Shown: piece after piece, positions 1 to 9,069 of the stretch
How positions within the stretch are numbered: position 1 is the stretch's first letter
Layout of the letters: each line of letters begins with the position of its first letter
Source: JABDIY01 sp963803875
GTDB lineage: Bacteria; Actinomycetota; Acidimicrobiia; Acidimicrobiales; SZUA-35
Direction: 5' to 3'
NCBI GenBank assembly: GCA_963803875.1
Contig: CAWDOA010000017.1
Location: 41,684 to 105,683, forward strand
Length of the DNA stretch: 64,000 bases
Program-made: the position numbers and the translations under genes
Notes under the pieces: model-generated
Told to the model about the DNA's origin: nothing
What the model saw: only the letters and a program-made list of their open reading frames with translations
The model's database searches: none

Positions 1-4
1 CTGC

Positions 5-376
5 ATGAGCCGGCTTCTGATTTTGGCCATGGCAGCGATGGTCGCGGTGTCAGCCTGCTCGGGCGCCGATGATTCGTTCGGGGTCGGCGAGTCCTCCGAC
101 ACAACCTCTGCCGACTTCTTCTATGAGATTCCCGTCGGGGCGGGCGAGCAGCTCGATGCTGGCACGCCTCTGGAAATTCTCCCTGGCGAGCTACGTGCAA
201 AGGTAGGTCAGGCGATCGAGATCGTGAACCTCGACGACCGAGGTCACCTTGTTGGTCCATGGTTCGTCGGCGCCGGTGAAACTCTCCGTCAGGAATTCAC
301 ATCCGCAGGTGAATTCATCGGGATTTGTACCGTGCACCCGAGCGGCGAGATCAGAGTGATCGTGGAGGACTCGTGA
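5..376 (+). CDS. cupredoxin-like lipoprotein
   Basis: A 123-residue secreted lipoprotein. Residues 1-18 form a short signal peptide ending in a lipobox (VSAC, lipidated Cys18). The rest resembles a small cupredoxin/plastocyanin fold: His81 follows a beta strand, and the C-terminal loop carries Cys108 and His111 (CTVHPSGEI). The usual axial Met after the second His is absent, so copper binding could be altered or lost. The start is close to the window edge and an upstream start cannot be excluded. The next gene overlaps its stop codon (GTG start at 373), so the two are probably translated together. Cupredoxin assignment is by motif reading only. Confidence 0.7.
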   Translation: MSRLLILAMAAMVAVSACSGADDSFGVGESSDTTSADFFYEIPVGAGEQLDAGTPLEILPGELRAKVGQAIEIVNLDDRGHLVGPWFVGAGETLRQEFTSAGEFIGICTVHPSGEIRVIVEDS

Positions 377-1381
377 GGCGCCTTGCAGCGTTCTTCGCAG
401 CGGTGTTCATTGTCATGGTGGGCGTCGCCGCACCGGTGAGCGCAGACCCGCCCGGTCCGACCGAGTATCTGAGCACAATCCAGGCTGTTGAACCACCGAC
501 CGGCAGCATTGCTGTCCGAATGATCGGTGGTGACAGCTTCTTCGAGGTCTCCCAACTCGAGCCGGTGCTGATCGAGGTGGTCGGATACCAGGGCGAGCCC
601 TATCTCCGGATCAGTCCCGACGGCGTGGTCGAGGAGAACCGGCTGTCGGCCTCCACGTATCTGAACCAGGAGCGGTACGGCGCAGGTGACATCGTTCCCG
701 ACTTCGTCGAAAACGACGCAGATCCAGATTGGGTGCAGGTCGGTACCGGCGGACGGTATGCGTGGCATGATCACCGGTCCCACTGGATGAACCCCAAGCG
801 GCCACCGGGTGCCGAACCTGGTGACACGATCCTCGAGGCTGTCATTCCGCTCCGTGTGGACGGCAACGACGTGAGCGTCACTGTGGTCTCGATTCTGGAA
901 GAGCCGGCGTCCCCGCTCCCGGCGATCGGAGGCGCGGCCGTGGGGCTCGTGGCAGCGGCGCTTCTGATGCGCCGCCAGATGGTCGCGCTGAGCGGTACTC
1001 ACGGCAGGCCTGGCGTTGATGGCCGGGGTTGTGGCCGTCGTATCGGTGCCAGCCGAAACGGGTCCCCCGTTCACGCTGTGGTTTCCTCCCGCCCTGAGCG
1101 TGGTGGCCTTGATCGGCGCGCAGCTACTCCGTTCACGTTCATCCAACCCGTTGGGTCATGTTGGTTTGCTGCTCGTTGCCGGCACCCAGCTACTGCTGTG
1201 GGGACTTCTGGGGCGATCAGCTCTCGCGAATCCGATCCTTCCCACGTACCTCCCGTGGTCGGTCCACCGGTTCATTGTCGCACTCTCGCTGGTCGTCGGA
1301 GTTGCCGTGCTCCTGACTGCGGCACACCAACTGTGGGCCCTGCTGCGGGGCGGGCCATCGCAGCCGGTCACCGCCACCTGA
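373..1381 (+). CDS. exported membrane-anchored protein, apparent frameshift near 991
   Basis: Starts at GTG 373, overlapping the stop of the cupredoxin gene. The N-terminus is a clear signal peptide (about 24 residues ending VSADPP). An extracytoplasmic domain of roughly 170 residues follows, containing a His/Trp-rich motif (YAWHDHRSHWM), then a membrane segment near base 930-975. At about 991 the coding signal moves to the +1 frame. Removing one base there joins two hydrophobic stretches into one helix, followed by two more helices up to the stop at 1381. I read it as one gene with a single-base break, probably a sequence error. The family is not recognised. Coupling to the cupredoxin suggests a shared role in copper or envelope redox, which is inference. 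Confidence 0.6.
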
Positions 1382-1463
1382 GAACCTGGTCGAGGGTTTA
1401 CACGATTCGACGACGGTTCTGATCTAGGGTGTCAGAGGATCGCCCCAGAGGAGGAGCCTTCGG

Positions 1464-2021
1464 ATGTCAGACTCAAATGCTCAGACCCCGCCGGGTTGGT
1501 ATTACGCCGCCGGTGACCCACCAGGAACCCAGCGGTACTGGGACGGCTCCCAATGGCAGGGGGGCCCTCAGCCGGTGGCAGCCGGAGGGCCGGGTGGAGT
1601 AGCCGTTGGGGCGGCCACGCTCGCCGATCCCGGCCGACGTCTGCTCGCCAGAATCATCGACGGTCTCGTGCTGCTCATTCCGGTGCTCATCGTCGCCGGT
1701 GTTCTGGGTCAGGGTTTTGTTGGTGGTCTGGCCACATTCCTCGTTTCTGCGGCCTATGAGGTCTACTTGCTCGGTACTCGCGGGGCGACCGTTGGCAAGT
1801 CGGTGATGTCGGTCAAGGTGGTCAACGAGGACTACAGCGACATAAACATGGAAACCGCCGCGCGGCGTTTCGCGATCAATGTCGTCAGCGTGATCCCCGG
1901 CATTGGTCAGCTGATCAATCTGCTCGTGTTCGTCGCATCGATCGTCATGATCTTCACCGACAGTCAACGTCAGGTCGTGTGGGACAAGATCGCGAAAACA
2001 CTGGTGATCAGCACCAAGTAG
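1464..2021 (+). CDS. DUF2510-RDD family membrane protein (copy 1)
   Basis: A 185-residue protein. Residues about 9-35 form a DUF2510 module (PGWYYAAGDPPGT then RYWDG.QWQGGPQ), a short Trp-rich motif common at the N-terminus of actinobacterial membrane proteins. Residues about 55-180 form an RDD domain with the Arg-Asp signature in its first helix (ARIIDGL) and three hydrophobic segments. A strong Shine-Dalgarno (GAGGAGG) lies just before the ATG. The function of RDD proteins is uncertain (proposed transport). The next gene is a paralogue 12 bp downstream, so this is a recent tandem pair in one transcript. Confidence 0.85.
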   Translation: MSDSNAQTPPGWYYAAGDPPGTQRYWDGSQWQGGPQPVAAGGPGGVAVGAATLADPGRRLLARIIDGLVLLIPVLIVAGVLGQGFVGGLATFLVSAAYEVYLLGTRGATVGKSVMSVKVVNEDYSDINMETAARRFAINVVSVIPGIGQLINLLVFVASIVMIFTDSQRQVVWDKIAKTLVISTK

Positions 2022-2033
2022 TCAACGAACGCT

Positions 2034-2591
2034 ATGACTGACCAAAGTGGTCAGACTCCACCGGGCTGGTATTACGCCGCCGGTGATCCGCCCGGAACAC
2101 ACCGCTATTGGGATGGACGTCAATGGCAGGGTGGCCCTCAGCTCATTCCAGGGCAGTCGCCTGGAAATTCAGCAGCAGTTGGGCAGAAGGCCGATCTGGG
2201 TTCGCGGTTCGTGGCGTTCCTGATCGATACGGCTATCGGGGTTTTCCTCTTCATCGTCCTCCTGATTCTCGTCGGCGTCCTTGCCGCGATATCCGACGCC
2301 CTCGGAGGGATCGCATTTGTCTTGGGTTATGTCGGAATCCTCGGTTTCTACATCTGGAACTACATGATCCGGCAGGGCAGAACCGGTCAGACGATCGGCA
2401 AGCAGCAGCAGGGAATCGCTTTGCTTGGCCTCGACGGGCACCCCGTTGGTGGATGGAAGGCACTCGGCCGGTACTTTCTCGGGGGCATCATCGACAACGC
2501 CTGCTTGATCAACACCCTGTGGATCTTTTTCGACTCCAACAACCAGCGTCTGGCCGACAAGATCATCGACGCCAACGTCTTCAAGGTCTAG
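2034..2591 (+). CDS. DUF2510-RDD family membrane protein (copy 2)
   Basis: A 185-residue paralogue of the upstream gene with the same layout. The N-terminal DUF2510 module is nearly identical in protein and strongly similar in DNA, while the RDD domain has diverged (FVAFLIDTAIG carries the RDD-like Asp). Hydrophobic helices follow at about residues 60-90 and 95-115. The gene ends at 2591 and overlaps by four bases the stop of the convergent DUF2752 gene. Conserved DUF2510 with a divergent membrane domain suggests the DUF2510 part has a shared partner. Confidence 0.85.
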   Translation: MTDQSGQTPPGWYYAAGDPPGTHRYWDGRQWQGGPQLIPGQSPGNSAAVGQKADLGSRFVAFLIDTAIGVFLFIVLLILVGVLAAISDALGGIAFVLGYVGILGFYIWNYMIRQGRTGQTIGKQQQGIALLGLDGHPVGGWKALGRYFLGGIIDNACLINTLWIFFDSNNQRLADKIIDANVFKV

Positions 2592-3001
2592 AACGGCAAC
2601 TGAAGGCTGGTCGGTGGCGGAATATCGCTTGTCGAAAGCCTGACCGCCCAGATCACGAGGACCAGCACAACATTTCCAAGGAGCAGACGGGTGCGGAATA
2701 GGCGCGAGACCGTGCCGCCCAGTGCGCTGAAGCCCACCACCGTCGCCAGCTGAGCGAGTACCAGCACGGTGAACGGGTGCCGAGCCCACGCGGTTGAGAC
2801 GTCGAGTCGGGCCAGCGAGAAGGCCGCCCGGGTTGTCCCACACAGAGGGCAATATCCACCGGTGCATCGTCGAAACGGGCAGATGATCAGGCCGTCATCG
2901 TGGCCGAACGCCAGTGCGATGAGAACTCCAATCCCGAGACCGGTGATATCGGCTGTGCGGTCTCGCCCCGCAAACCAGTGCCGAGAACCGATAGCTGTCA
3001 T
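2588..3001 (-). CDS. DUF2752 family membrane protein
   Basis: A 137-residue integral membrane protein. The central motif (CPFRRCTGGYCPLCGTTRA) is the hallmark of DUF2752, with Cys pairs flanked by hydrophobic helices. The start codon overlaps the stop of the upstream ECF sigma factor (ATGA), so it is translationally coupled to it. No enzymatic role is established for this family. Its position next to a sigma/anti-sigma pair suggests it may belong to the same envelope-stress unit, which is inference. Confidence 0.8.
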   Translation of the reverse strand: MTAIGSRHWFAGRDRTADITGLGIGVLIALAFGHDDGLIICPFRRCTGGYCPLCGTTRAAFSLARLDVSTAWARHPFTVLVLAQLATVVGFSALGGTVSRLFRTRLLLGNVVLVLVIWAVRLSTSDIPPPTSLQLPF

Positions 3002-3606
3002 TCGGCTTTGCGAGCTCCATCAGCATCGAACTCGGCGGAGCATTCGGGCTCGGCGAGCAGATCGAGAAGATCGGATCTGGCCCGCGCCACACGGGATCGG
3101 ACCGTGCCGATCGGGCACTGCAAGATCTCAGCGGCCTCGGCGTAGGACAATCCGGCGAGCTGAGTGAGCACAATCACTTCACGCCGATCCGGTCGAAGCT
3201 GTTGGAGAAGCAGTTCGTTGTCGATCGAACCGGTCCGATCGAACTCGGGCGAGTCGGGCAGTTCCACAGGTGACATGTGCTTGCGCCAGCGAGTCTTTGA
3301 ACGCACGGCGTCGGCACAGGTGTTGCGGGCGATGGTCATCAGCCACGCTCGAGCGGAACCGTCGTTACGGAAACGAGGCAGAGAGCGGAGCGCGCGGACA
3401 AAAACTTCTTGGGCCAGGTCCTCTGCATTGTCTGGATCACCGAGATGTCGACACAGGTCAAGCACCGGTTGCTGAGCAGCGCGGATGAATGATTCGGCGG
3501 CATGCCGGTCACCGTCCCTGGCCCGGAGTGCGAGTGAAGTCCAGTCGTCGATACATGCATGATGCCACCGGCGGGAACCGGATCGTGCAGTCGTGCGACA
3601 AACCAA
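2998..3606 (-). CDS. ECF-type RNA polymerase sigma factor
   Basis: About 200 residues with the two ECF sigma domains. Region 2 contains DPDNAEDLAQEVFVRALRS and the -10 recognition helix (RAWLMTIARNTCADAVRSK). Region 4 contains LSYAEAAEILQCPIGTVRS, the helix-turn-helix for -35 recognition. The only in-frame start that gives the full region 2 is a TTG at 3606, which abuts the divergent anti-sigma gene with just two bases between. The true start may lie further inside, or the divergent start may be later. The gene is followed by the overlapping DUF2752 gene and is probably controlled by the adjacent zinc-finger anti-sigma factor. Confidence 0.85.
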   Translation of the reverse strand: MVCRTTARSGSRRWHHACIDDWTSLALRARDGDRHAAESFIRAAQQPVLDLCRHLGDPDNAEDLAQEVFVRALRSLPRFRNDGSARAWLMTIARNTCADAVRSKTRWRKHMSPVELPDSPEFDRTGSIDNELLLQQLRPDRREVIVLTQLAGLSYAEAAEILQCPIGTVRSRVARARSDLLDLLAEPECSAEFDADGARKAE

Positions 3607-3608
3607 AC

Positions 3609-4229
3609 ATGGAATGCGACGACGCCCGCATGTGGATCTCCACCCGGATCGATGGCGAACAGGTAGCCGATGTTGACCTTGTCGACGCTCATATCGCCAC
3701 GTGCGAAGAGTGCGCGACCTTTGCCGGGGAAGCCCACCGGCTCAAACGGGTCATGGCATTTCGTCCGGTTCGTGACGAACCGCTCGATCTGGCCCGACTC
3801 GTCCTGAACAAGGCGGGTGCGCCGAATCTTGGATCGGGAGAATGGAAGCGAACGCTGCTCGCAGCGACGGGTTTCACGCTCCTTTTGCTGTCCATCCCCG
3901 GTGTGTTGTTCGGGAGCACGATGCTCGGAACCGAACTCGGTGCAACCGATCACAGCGGACGGCATCTGGGAGCATTCGGTGCTGCGCTAGCTTTCGGTTT
4001 CATCTACGCAGCCTGGCGACCCGAGCGAGCTATCGGACTCGTACCGCTCACGTCGGCGTTGGGTGCCATGATCATTCTCACCGGCATCATCGATGTCGCA
4101 CGAGGGTTGTCCAACGGCATGGCCGAGATGAGCCACATGCTCGAGTTGATAGGCGTTGTGCTCCTGTGGGAGATCTCCGGCAGTCGCCGCCGACTTTGGC
4201 AATTGTCGGGCCGTATAGCGCTGCACTGA
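3609..4229 (+). CDS. zinc-finger anti-sigma factor, membrane protein
   Basis: A 206-residue protein from ATG 3609. The N-terminal cytoplasmic part has a ZAS/zf-HC2 motif (HIATCEEC; His-x3-Cys-x2-Cys), typical of anti-sigma factors that hold an ECF sigma factor inactive. From about residue 78 on there are hydrophobic segments consistent with four membrane helices. It is divergent from the ECF sigma gene and is almost certainly its partner. Upstream in-frame starts exist (for example 3489), but they would overlap the sigma gene body and lack a recognisable domain, so I chose the ATG directly before the zinc-finger region. Confidence 0.75.
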   Translation: MECDDARMWISTRIDGEQVADVDLVDAHIATCEECATFAGEAHRLKRVMAFRPVRDEPLDLARLVLNKAGAPNLGSGEWKRTLLAATGFTLLLLSIPGVLFGSTMLGTELGATDHSGRHLGAFGAALAFGFIYAAWRPERAIGLVPLTSALGAMIILTGIIDVARGLSNGMAEMSHMLELIGVVLLWEISGSRRRLWQLSGRIALH

Positions 4230-4237
4230 GGGACAGA

Positions 4238-5389
4238 TCAGCCCACGATCTGACGACCGATGATCTCTTTCATGATTTCGTTGGTGCCGCCGTAGATCTT
4301 CTGCACGCGTGCGTCTCGCCAGGCCCGGGCGATCGGGTATTCCTCCATATAGCCATAACCGCCATGGAGTTGCAGGCACCGATCCATGACTCGACACTCG
4401 AGCTCGGTGGTCCACCACTTGGCCTCGGCTGCGTCCTCGGCGGTGAGTTCCCCAACGAGGTAGGCCTCGGTCTGGCGGTCGAGGAAGACCTGAGCGATAT
4501 CGAGTTCGGTCTTCATCTCGGCGAGCTCGAACTTGGAATTCTGGAACGTACCGATCGGCTGCCCGAACGCGGTTCGCTCCTTGACATAGTCAACGGTCCA
4601 ACCGAAGGCAGCGTGAGCATGTGCGACCGCGCTTATGGCGAGGCTGAGCCTTTCTCGGGGCAGATTTCGGACCAGCCCGAAGAAACCATCTCCCTCGTTG
4701 CCGAGAAGGTTCTCTGCCGGGACTCTCACATCGGAGAAGAAAAGCTCGGCCGTGTCCTGGGCGTGCATTCCGATCTTGTCGAGGTTCCGGCCACGGCTGA
4801 ACCCGTCCATTCCCTCCTCGACGACCAGAAGGCTCATTCCACGATGTTTCTGCGATGGGTCGGTTTTGGCGGCGACGATCACGAGGGAAGAGTTGATCCC
4901 GTTCGTGATGAAGGTCTTGGAACCGTTGATCACGTAGGTGTCGCCATCCCGTACCGCCGTCGTACCGATGGAAGCCAGATCAGATCCGGTTCCCGGTTCG
5001 GTCATCGCAATTGCGGTCATCGAGTCTCCCGAACAGATTCCAGGTAGCCATCGGGCCTTCTGTTCGTCGTTGGCCATTTCTGTGAAATACGGCAAACAGA
5101 TGTCGTTGTGGAGGGTCATGCACATTCCGCTCGCCATGACACCGGCTCGCTGAACCTCTTCGTTCAAGACGACGTTGAATCGCCAGTCGTCAACGCCGCC
5201 GCCTCCGTACTTCTCGTCCACTTCAATTCCGAGAAATCCCATCTCTCCCGCTTTTTTGAACATGGCAACGTCGACGTTGCCGGCGGCTTCCCACGTCTCG
5301 GCATTCGGGACGATCTCCGCTTCGATGAACGCCCGAGCGCTCTGACGGAACTGCTCGTGGTCATCGTTGAAAAGGGTTCGGGTCAACAT
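4238..5389 (-). CDS. acyl-CoA dehydrogenase
   Basis: About 383 residues from ATG 5389; an alternative start seven codons upstream is less likely. A full-length FAD-dependent acyl-CoA dehydrogenase: the N-terminal helical domain, the middle domain with the signature MTAIAMTEPGTGSDL (flavin and substrate contact), and the C-terminal helical domain ending IYGGTNEIMKEIIGRQIV, where the Glu in GTNEI is at the usual catalytic-base position. Such enzymes catalyse alpha-beta desaturation of acyl-CoA in beta-oxidation or branched-chain degradation. Substrate cannot be assigned. It stands alone on the minus strand. Confidence 0.93.
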   Translation of the reverse strand: MLTRTLFNDDHEQFRQSARAFIEAEIVPNAETWEAAGNVDVAMFKKAGEMGFLGIEVDEKYGGGGVDDWRFNVVLNEEVQRAGVMASGMCMTLHNDICLPYFTEMANDEQKARWLPGICSGDSMTAIAMTEPGTGSDLASIGTTAVRDGDTYVINGSKTFITNGINSSLVIVAAKTDPSQKHRGMSLLVVEEGMDGFSRGRNLDKIGMHAQDTAELFFSDVRVPAENLLGNEGDGFFGLVRNLPRERLSLAISAVAHAHAAFGWTVDYVKERTAFGQPIGTFQNSKFELAEMKTELDIAQVFLDRQTEAYLVGELTAEDAAEAKWWTTELECRVMDRCLQLHGGYGYMEEYPIARAWRDARVQKIYGGTNEIMKEIIGRQIVG

Positions 5390-5493
5390 GGTTTCCACAC
5401 TACCGATCACCTGGCTGGAAGCTGAAGACGAACAACGTTCACGGGCCGCCGTGGGTTCGAGCCCGCGTTGGGCGGGCCTACCCTCTATGGCCT

Positions 5494-6189
5494 ATGTCCG
5501 CGGTCTTCCCCGCATCCGATGATCTCGATGTCGTCACCGTCGTACTGACCGGCGGGGTCGGCCCAACGAAGGCGCAGTATGACGCCCTGATCGGATCGTT
5601 GAGAGGACCGGTGAAGGTCGTGGCCGCCGACAGCGGCGCAGATCACGCACGAGCGCTTGGTGTTCGTGTTGATGTCGCAGTTGGCGACTTCGATTCAGCC
5701 TCCGATGTCACTCGGGTCTGGCTGTCCCAGCAGGGTTCGGAGGTGCGAGAGTTCGGTCCCCACAAGGACCAGAGCGATCTGGAGCTGGCACTCGAGGCCG
5801 CCAGCGAAGACGACCCCGAAGTGATCTACGTTCTCGGGTTGGGCGGCGGCCGGCCAGACCACGCTCTGCTGAATCTCGTCGTCCTGGCCGACGTTCGCTG
5901 GAGTACGTCCCGAGTCTTCGGCCTTGCTGAGGAGTGTTGGATCAGTGTTGTGCGAGAAGAAACCGAGATCAGGGGTGCACTCGGATCCTTGGTGTCACTC
6001 ATTCCGATCGGGGGACCAGCGTCGGTCAGCACCGCTGGACTGTTGTTCAGTCTGGACGCAGAAGAACTCAGCCCGACCAGCGCCCGTGGTCTGAGCAATG
6101 TGCTGGCTGGCAGCCGGGCGACGGTTCGGGTAGAGGAAGGTGTGCTGCTCACCATGCAACCGATCGACGAGAGCTCAGAACGTGTCTGA
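5494..6189 (+). CDS. thiN: thiamine pyrophosphokinase family protein
   Basis: A 231-residue protein matching the ThiN/TPK fold. AADSGADHARALG, the Asp-rich DVAVGDFDSAS, KDQSDLELAL and GGGRPDHALLNL are the characteristic nucleotide, metal and thiamine-binding motifs. It would convert thiamine plus ATP into thiamine diphosphate. TPP is needed by the pyruvate dehydrogenase E1 encoded at 48-50 kb. The stop overlaps the GTG start of the LCP ligase gene, so the pair is translationally coupled, although a functional link is not obvious. Confidence 0.88.
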   Translation: MSAVFPASDDLDVVTVVLTGGVGPTKAQYDALIGSLRGPVKVVAADSGADHARALGVRVDVAVGDFDSASDVTRVWLSQQGSEVREFGPHKDQSDLELALEAASEDDPEVIYVLGLGGGRPDHALLNLVVLADVRWSTSRVFGLAEECWISVVREETEIRGALGSLVSLIPIGGPASVSTAGLLFSLDAEELSPTSARGLSNVLAGSRATVRVEEGVLLTMQPIDESSERV

Positions 6190-7660
6190 ATCATCACGAC
6201 GGGATCGTCGGCAGCGCAGGGCGGCCAAGAGGGCCGCCCGCCGTAGCTGGCCTCAGCGCCTTCTGATCTCAGCAAATGTTGTCGGCATCTTTCTCGCACT
6301 TGGTTCGGCCTATCTCATCAAGAACAGTTTCGGCCGAATCGAGAGAATCGAACGGGTTGAACTCACCGGTTCGCTGACACCGCTGGAGGTCGGTTCGGAA
6401 CCGGGTGAGCGTGTGCTCAATGTTCTGCTCGTGGGATCTGATTCCGCAGCTTCGCTCGATCCTGACAACCCCATCAACCAGGGTCGTCAGGGTGAGCGGA
6501 ATGGCGACGTCATCATCGTGGCCCACATCGATGAACGGGACGGATCGGCTGCACTGCTTTCGTTTCCGCGCGATCTCTGGCTTCCTATCGCCGGCAGAGA
6601 TCGGGACGCAAAGATCAACAGCGCCTTCGCGGTCGGAGGTCCCGCGATGCTCATCGACACCATCGAGCAGGACTTCGGCATTCCGATCAATCATTACGTG
6701 AACGTCGATTTCGCCGGATTCCAGGGTCTGGTGGATGCCCTGGGGGAAGTGGAGGTGTGGTTCGACGAGCCCGCACGGGACTGGAACACGCGCACCAATT
6801 CCTCCCAGACCGGGTTCGAAATGCTCGAACGCGGCCGTCAAGCGCTCGATGGCCCCACCGCGTTGGCCTATGTCCGGTCCCGCTACTACCAAACTCTGGA
6901 CGAGGACGGTCGGTGGGTGGGCGGCCTGGCCGAGGCCAGTGATCTGAACCGAATCAAGCGCCAGCAGGACTTTCTTCGTCAAGTCACCGCGCAGGCGATT
7001 GCATCGGGGTCCCGAAATCCGTTCGTGTTCAACGGACTGATTGATGCAGCTATAGAACACGTCACGCTTGACCAGGAACTCAGCCCCGCCCTGTTGCTCG
7101 ATATCGGCAATGCGTTTCGGGAGTTCGACAGCGACAGCCTCCTGGCGTACAGCCTTCCCGCCGAGTTCGGATGGGTCGGGTCGGCGAGTGTTCTCTTCGT
7201 CGATGAAGAACAGGCCGTACCGATTCTTGAACTCTTTCGTGGAGCGAGAGTGGACGATCCACGCACGGTCCGTAGCGAAATCGTCCATGTTGCATCGAGG
7301 ACCGACGAGGCCGCGGACCTTGCGCAGTCGCTGTTGATCCGGGGATTTGGTACCGCACCTGCAGCGGTCGTCCCTCTGGACCACGGTGGCATAGCCGTCC
7401 GTCACGCTCCCGATGCGCGGCAGGCGGCAGAGGTGATCGCAGCGGAGCTGGCTGAACCGGTCGCATTCGTTGAGGACCCAGCGCTGTCGGGCCGCACCGT
7501 TGTTGTTTCTTTGGGTGATCCCGCGCTACCGGCCCCTGTCAACCCAGACAGCGGTGCGCCCTCAGATGAAGCAGATGCTGGCGGAGCGGCCCAACTCGAC
7601 GGTGTCGCTGTCCAAGAACCACCTCCGAGCGGGTCAACTGAAGCCACTTGTGGCCGATAA
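6182..7660 (+). CDS. LytR-CpsA-Psr (LCP) family cell wall ligase
   Basis: A 492-residue protein from GTG 6182, which overlaps the thiN stop. A basic N-terminus precedes one membrane helix (about residues 26-48). The LCP catalytic domain follows (LNVLLVGSD, ...SFPRDLWLPI, the conserved Arg/Asp region, then TALAYVRSRY). The C-terminal ~100 residues look like a LytR_C domain. LCP enzymes transfer polysaccharide or teichoic-type polymers from lipid carriers to peptidoglycan. The genes directly downstream encode nucleotide-sugar and glycosyltransferase enzymes, so this is likely the terminal attachment enzyme of that polymer. Confidence 0.88.
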   Translation: MSESSRRDRRQRRAAKRAARRSWPQRLLISANVVGIFLALGSAYLIKNSFGRIERIERVELTGSLTPLEVGSEPGERVLNVLLVGSDSAASLDPDNPINQGRQGERNGDVIIVAHIDERDGSAALLSFPRDLWLPIAGRDRDAKINSAFAVGGPAMLIDTIEQDFGIPINHYVNVDFAGFQGLVDALGEVEVWFDEPARDWNTRTNSSQTGFEMLERGRQALDGPTALAYVRSRYYQTLDEDGRWVGGLAEASDLNRIKRQQDFLRQVTAQAIASGSRNPFVFNGLIDAAIEHVTLDQELSPALLLDIGNAFREFDSDSLLAYSLPAEFGWVGSASVLFVDEEQAVPILELFRGARVDDPRTVRSEIVHVASRTDEAADLAQSLLIRGFGTAPAAVVPLDHGGIAVRHAPDARQAAEVIAAELAEPVAFVEDPALSGRTVVVSLGDPALPAPVNPDSGAPSDEADAGGAAQLDGVAVQEPPPSGSTEATCGR

Positions 7661-7789
7661 AGGTTGTGCGGGTGCACCGTAACCACGGATCGATCCCAAG
7701 TCGGGTAGATCCGCCCAGCGAAGCCCCCGCAGTACCCATCGCTAGCCTGCAAAGGTTGGCGGAAACCTGTAAGTGACGGAGAAACAGAC

Positions 7790-9067
7790 GTGGCAACGAT
7801 CGCTGTAATCGGAACCGGATACGTAGGCCTCACAACCGGGGCGTGTTTTGCGCACCTCGGTCACGATGTGATCTGTGCCGATATCGATGCAGAGAAGATC
7901 GCCCGGCTCCAGGACGGCCAGATCCCGATCGTCGAAGAAGGACTCGACCGAATCGTGGCCGAGGCGCTGGCCGCCGGAAAGATCAGTTTCGTGGTCGGTG
8001 CCACCAACGCCAGTGAGCACTGCGAGTTCCACTACTTGTGTGTGCCGACTCCCCAGGATTCGGATGGATCAGCCGATCTCAGCTATCTGAAAGCCGCCGC
8101 AGCAGAAATCGGACCGACACTTCCTGCTGACAGTGTTGTTGTGAACAAGTCGACTGTTCCGGTGGGATCCACCGAGGTTGTCGCCAAGCACCTGAACAGG
8201 CCCGATGTGCAGGTTGTATCCAATCCGGAATTCTTGCGTGAAGGAACCGCCGTTCAGGACTTCCTGCATCCGGACAGAGTCGTCATCGGCTCCAGCGATC
8301 AGGAAGCTGCGATTCGGGTGGCAGCGCTGTACAGCAGAGTGCGCGCCCCGATCATGGTCACTGATCCGGTAACGGCGGAGACGATCAAGTACGCCAGCAA
8401 CGCCTTTCTCGCAACCAAGCTGAGCTTCGTGAATGCCATTGCCAACCTTTGTGAACACGTGGGCGCCGACGTCGACGAGGTCACGTTGGGGATGGGGTAT
8501 GACACGCGCATCGGCAAGGAGTTCCTGAAACCCGGCCCGGGCTGGGGTGGAAGTTGTTTCCCCAAAGATGTGGCGGCGCTGGCCCGTATCGCAGACGACT
8601 ACGGCTACGACTTCACGCTGCTGCGTGAAGTCCTCAACGTGAACACACTGCAGTTCGAGCGAACCGCACAAAAGGTTCTCGATGCGTTGGGCCCAGATCT
8701 CGCGGGCAAGAAAGTGGCCGCGTGGGGTCTCACGTTCAAGGCCGGCACCGATGATCTTCGCGATTCCCCGGCGATCGAAGTTCTCCAGCGAGTCAGCGGA
8801 GCGGGCGCCCAGGTAGTCGCTTTCGATCCGGCAATACCGGCCGAGATTCCTCAGTTGCCGCTGGTGACAGTCGCTTCAGATCCGCTGGTTGCGGCCAAGG
8901 ACGCGGACGTGCTCGTCGTTCTCACCGAATGGCCGGAGTTCAAGTATGTCGATTTCGATCAACTGGCTGATCAGATGCGGGGTCGTATAGTGATAGACAG
9001 CCGGAATCTGCTCGATCGCTCGATTCTCAAGCGTCGGCACTTCGACGTCATCGGTATCGGACGCTAG
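7790..9067 (+). CDS. ugd: UDP-glucose 6-dehydrogenase
   Basis: A 425-residue protein from GTG 7790, with a GGAG Shine-Dalgarno about 10 bases upstream. The N-terminal Rossmann motif (GTGYVGLTTGACFAHLGH) is at residues 7-24. The catalytic Cys sits in the family motif GPGWGGSCFPKD near residue 260, with the Lys of KYASNAFLATK also present. It makes UDP-glucuronate from UDP-glucose with two NAD+. The next gene would decarboxylate UDP-glucuronate to UDP-xylose, so the two form a complete supply route for the glycosyltransferases downstream. Confidence 0.93.
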   Translation: MATIAVIGTGYVGLTTGACFAHLGHDVICADIDAEKIARLQDGQIPIVEEGLDRIVAEALAAGKISFVVGATNASEHCEFHYLCVPTPQDSDGSADLSYLKAAAAEIGPTLPADSVVVNKSTVPVGSTEVVAKHLNRPDVQVVSNPEFLREGTAVQDFLHPDRVVIGSSDQEAAIRVAALYSRVRAPIMVTDPVTAETIKYASNAFLATKLSFVNAIANLCEHVGADVDEVTLGMGYDTRIGKEFLKPGPGWGGSCFPKDVAALARIADDYGYDFTLLREVLNVNTLQFERTAQKVLDALGPDLAGKKVAAWGLTFKAGTDDLRDSPAIEVLQRVSGAGAQVVAFDPAIPAEIPQLPLVTVASDPLVAAKDADVLVVLTEWPEFKYVDFDQLADQMRGRIVIDSRNLLDRSILKRRHFDVIGIGR

Positions 9068-9069
9068 AG

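Noticed and set aside
1016..1381. Separate small membrane protein gene starting near 1016
   Set aside because: The hydrophobic frame continues upstream to about 992 without a start or ribosome-binding site and joins the preceding gene after removal of one base, so one gene is more likely.
3842..5047. Long plus-strand reading frame covering the anti-sigma and acyl-CoA dehydrogenase genes
   Set aside because: It runs out of frame through one gene and antisense to another with low-complexity product; a composition artefact.
7661..7789. Possible riboswitch in the leader of ugd
   Set aside because: A GGTT...AACC inverted pair is visible, but no conserved riboswitch motif could be recognised.
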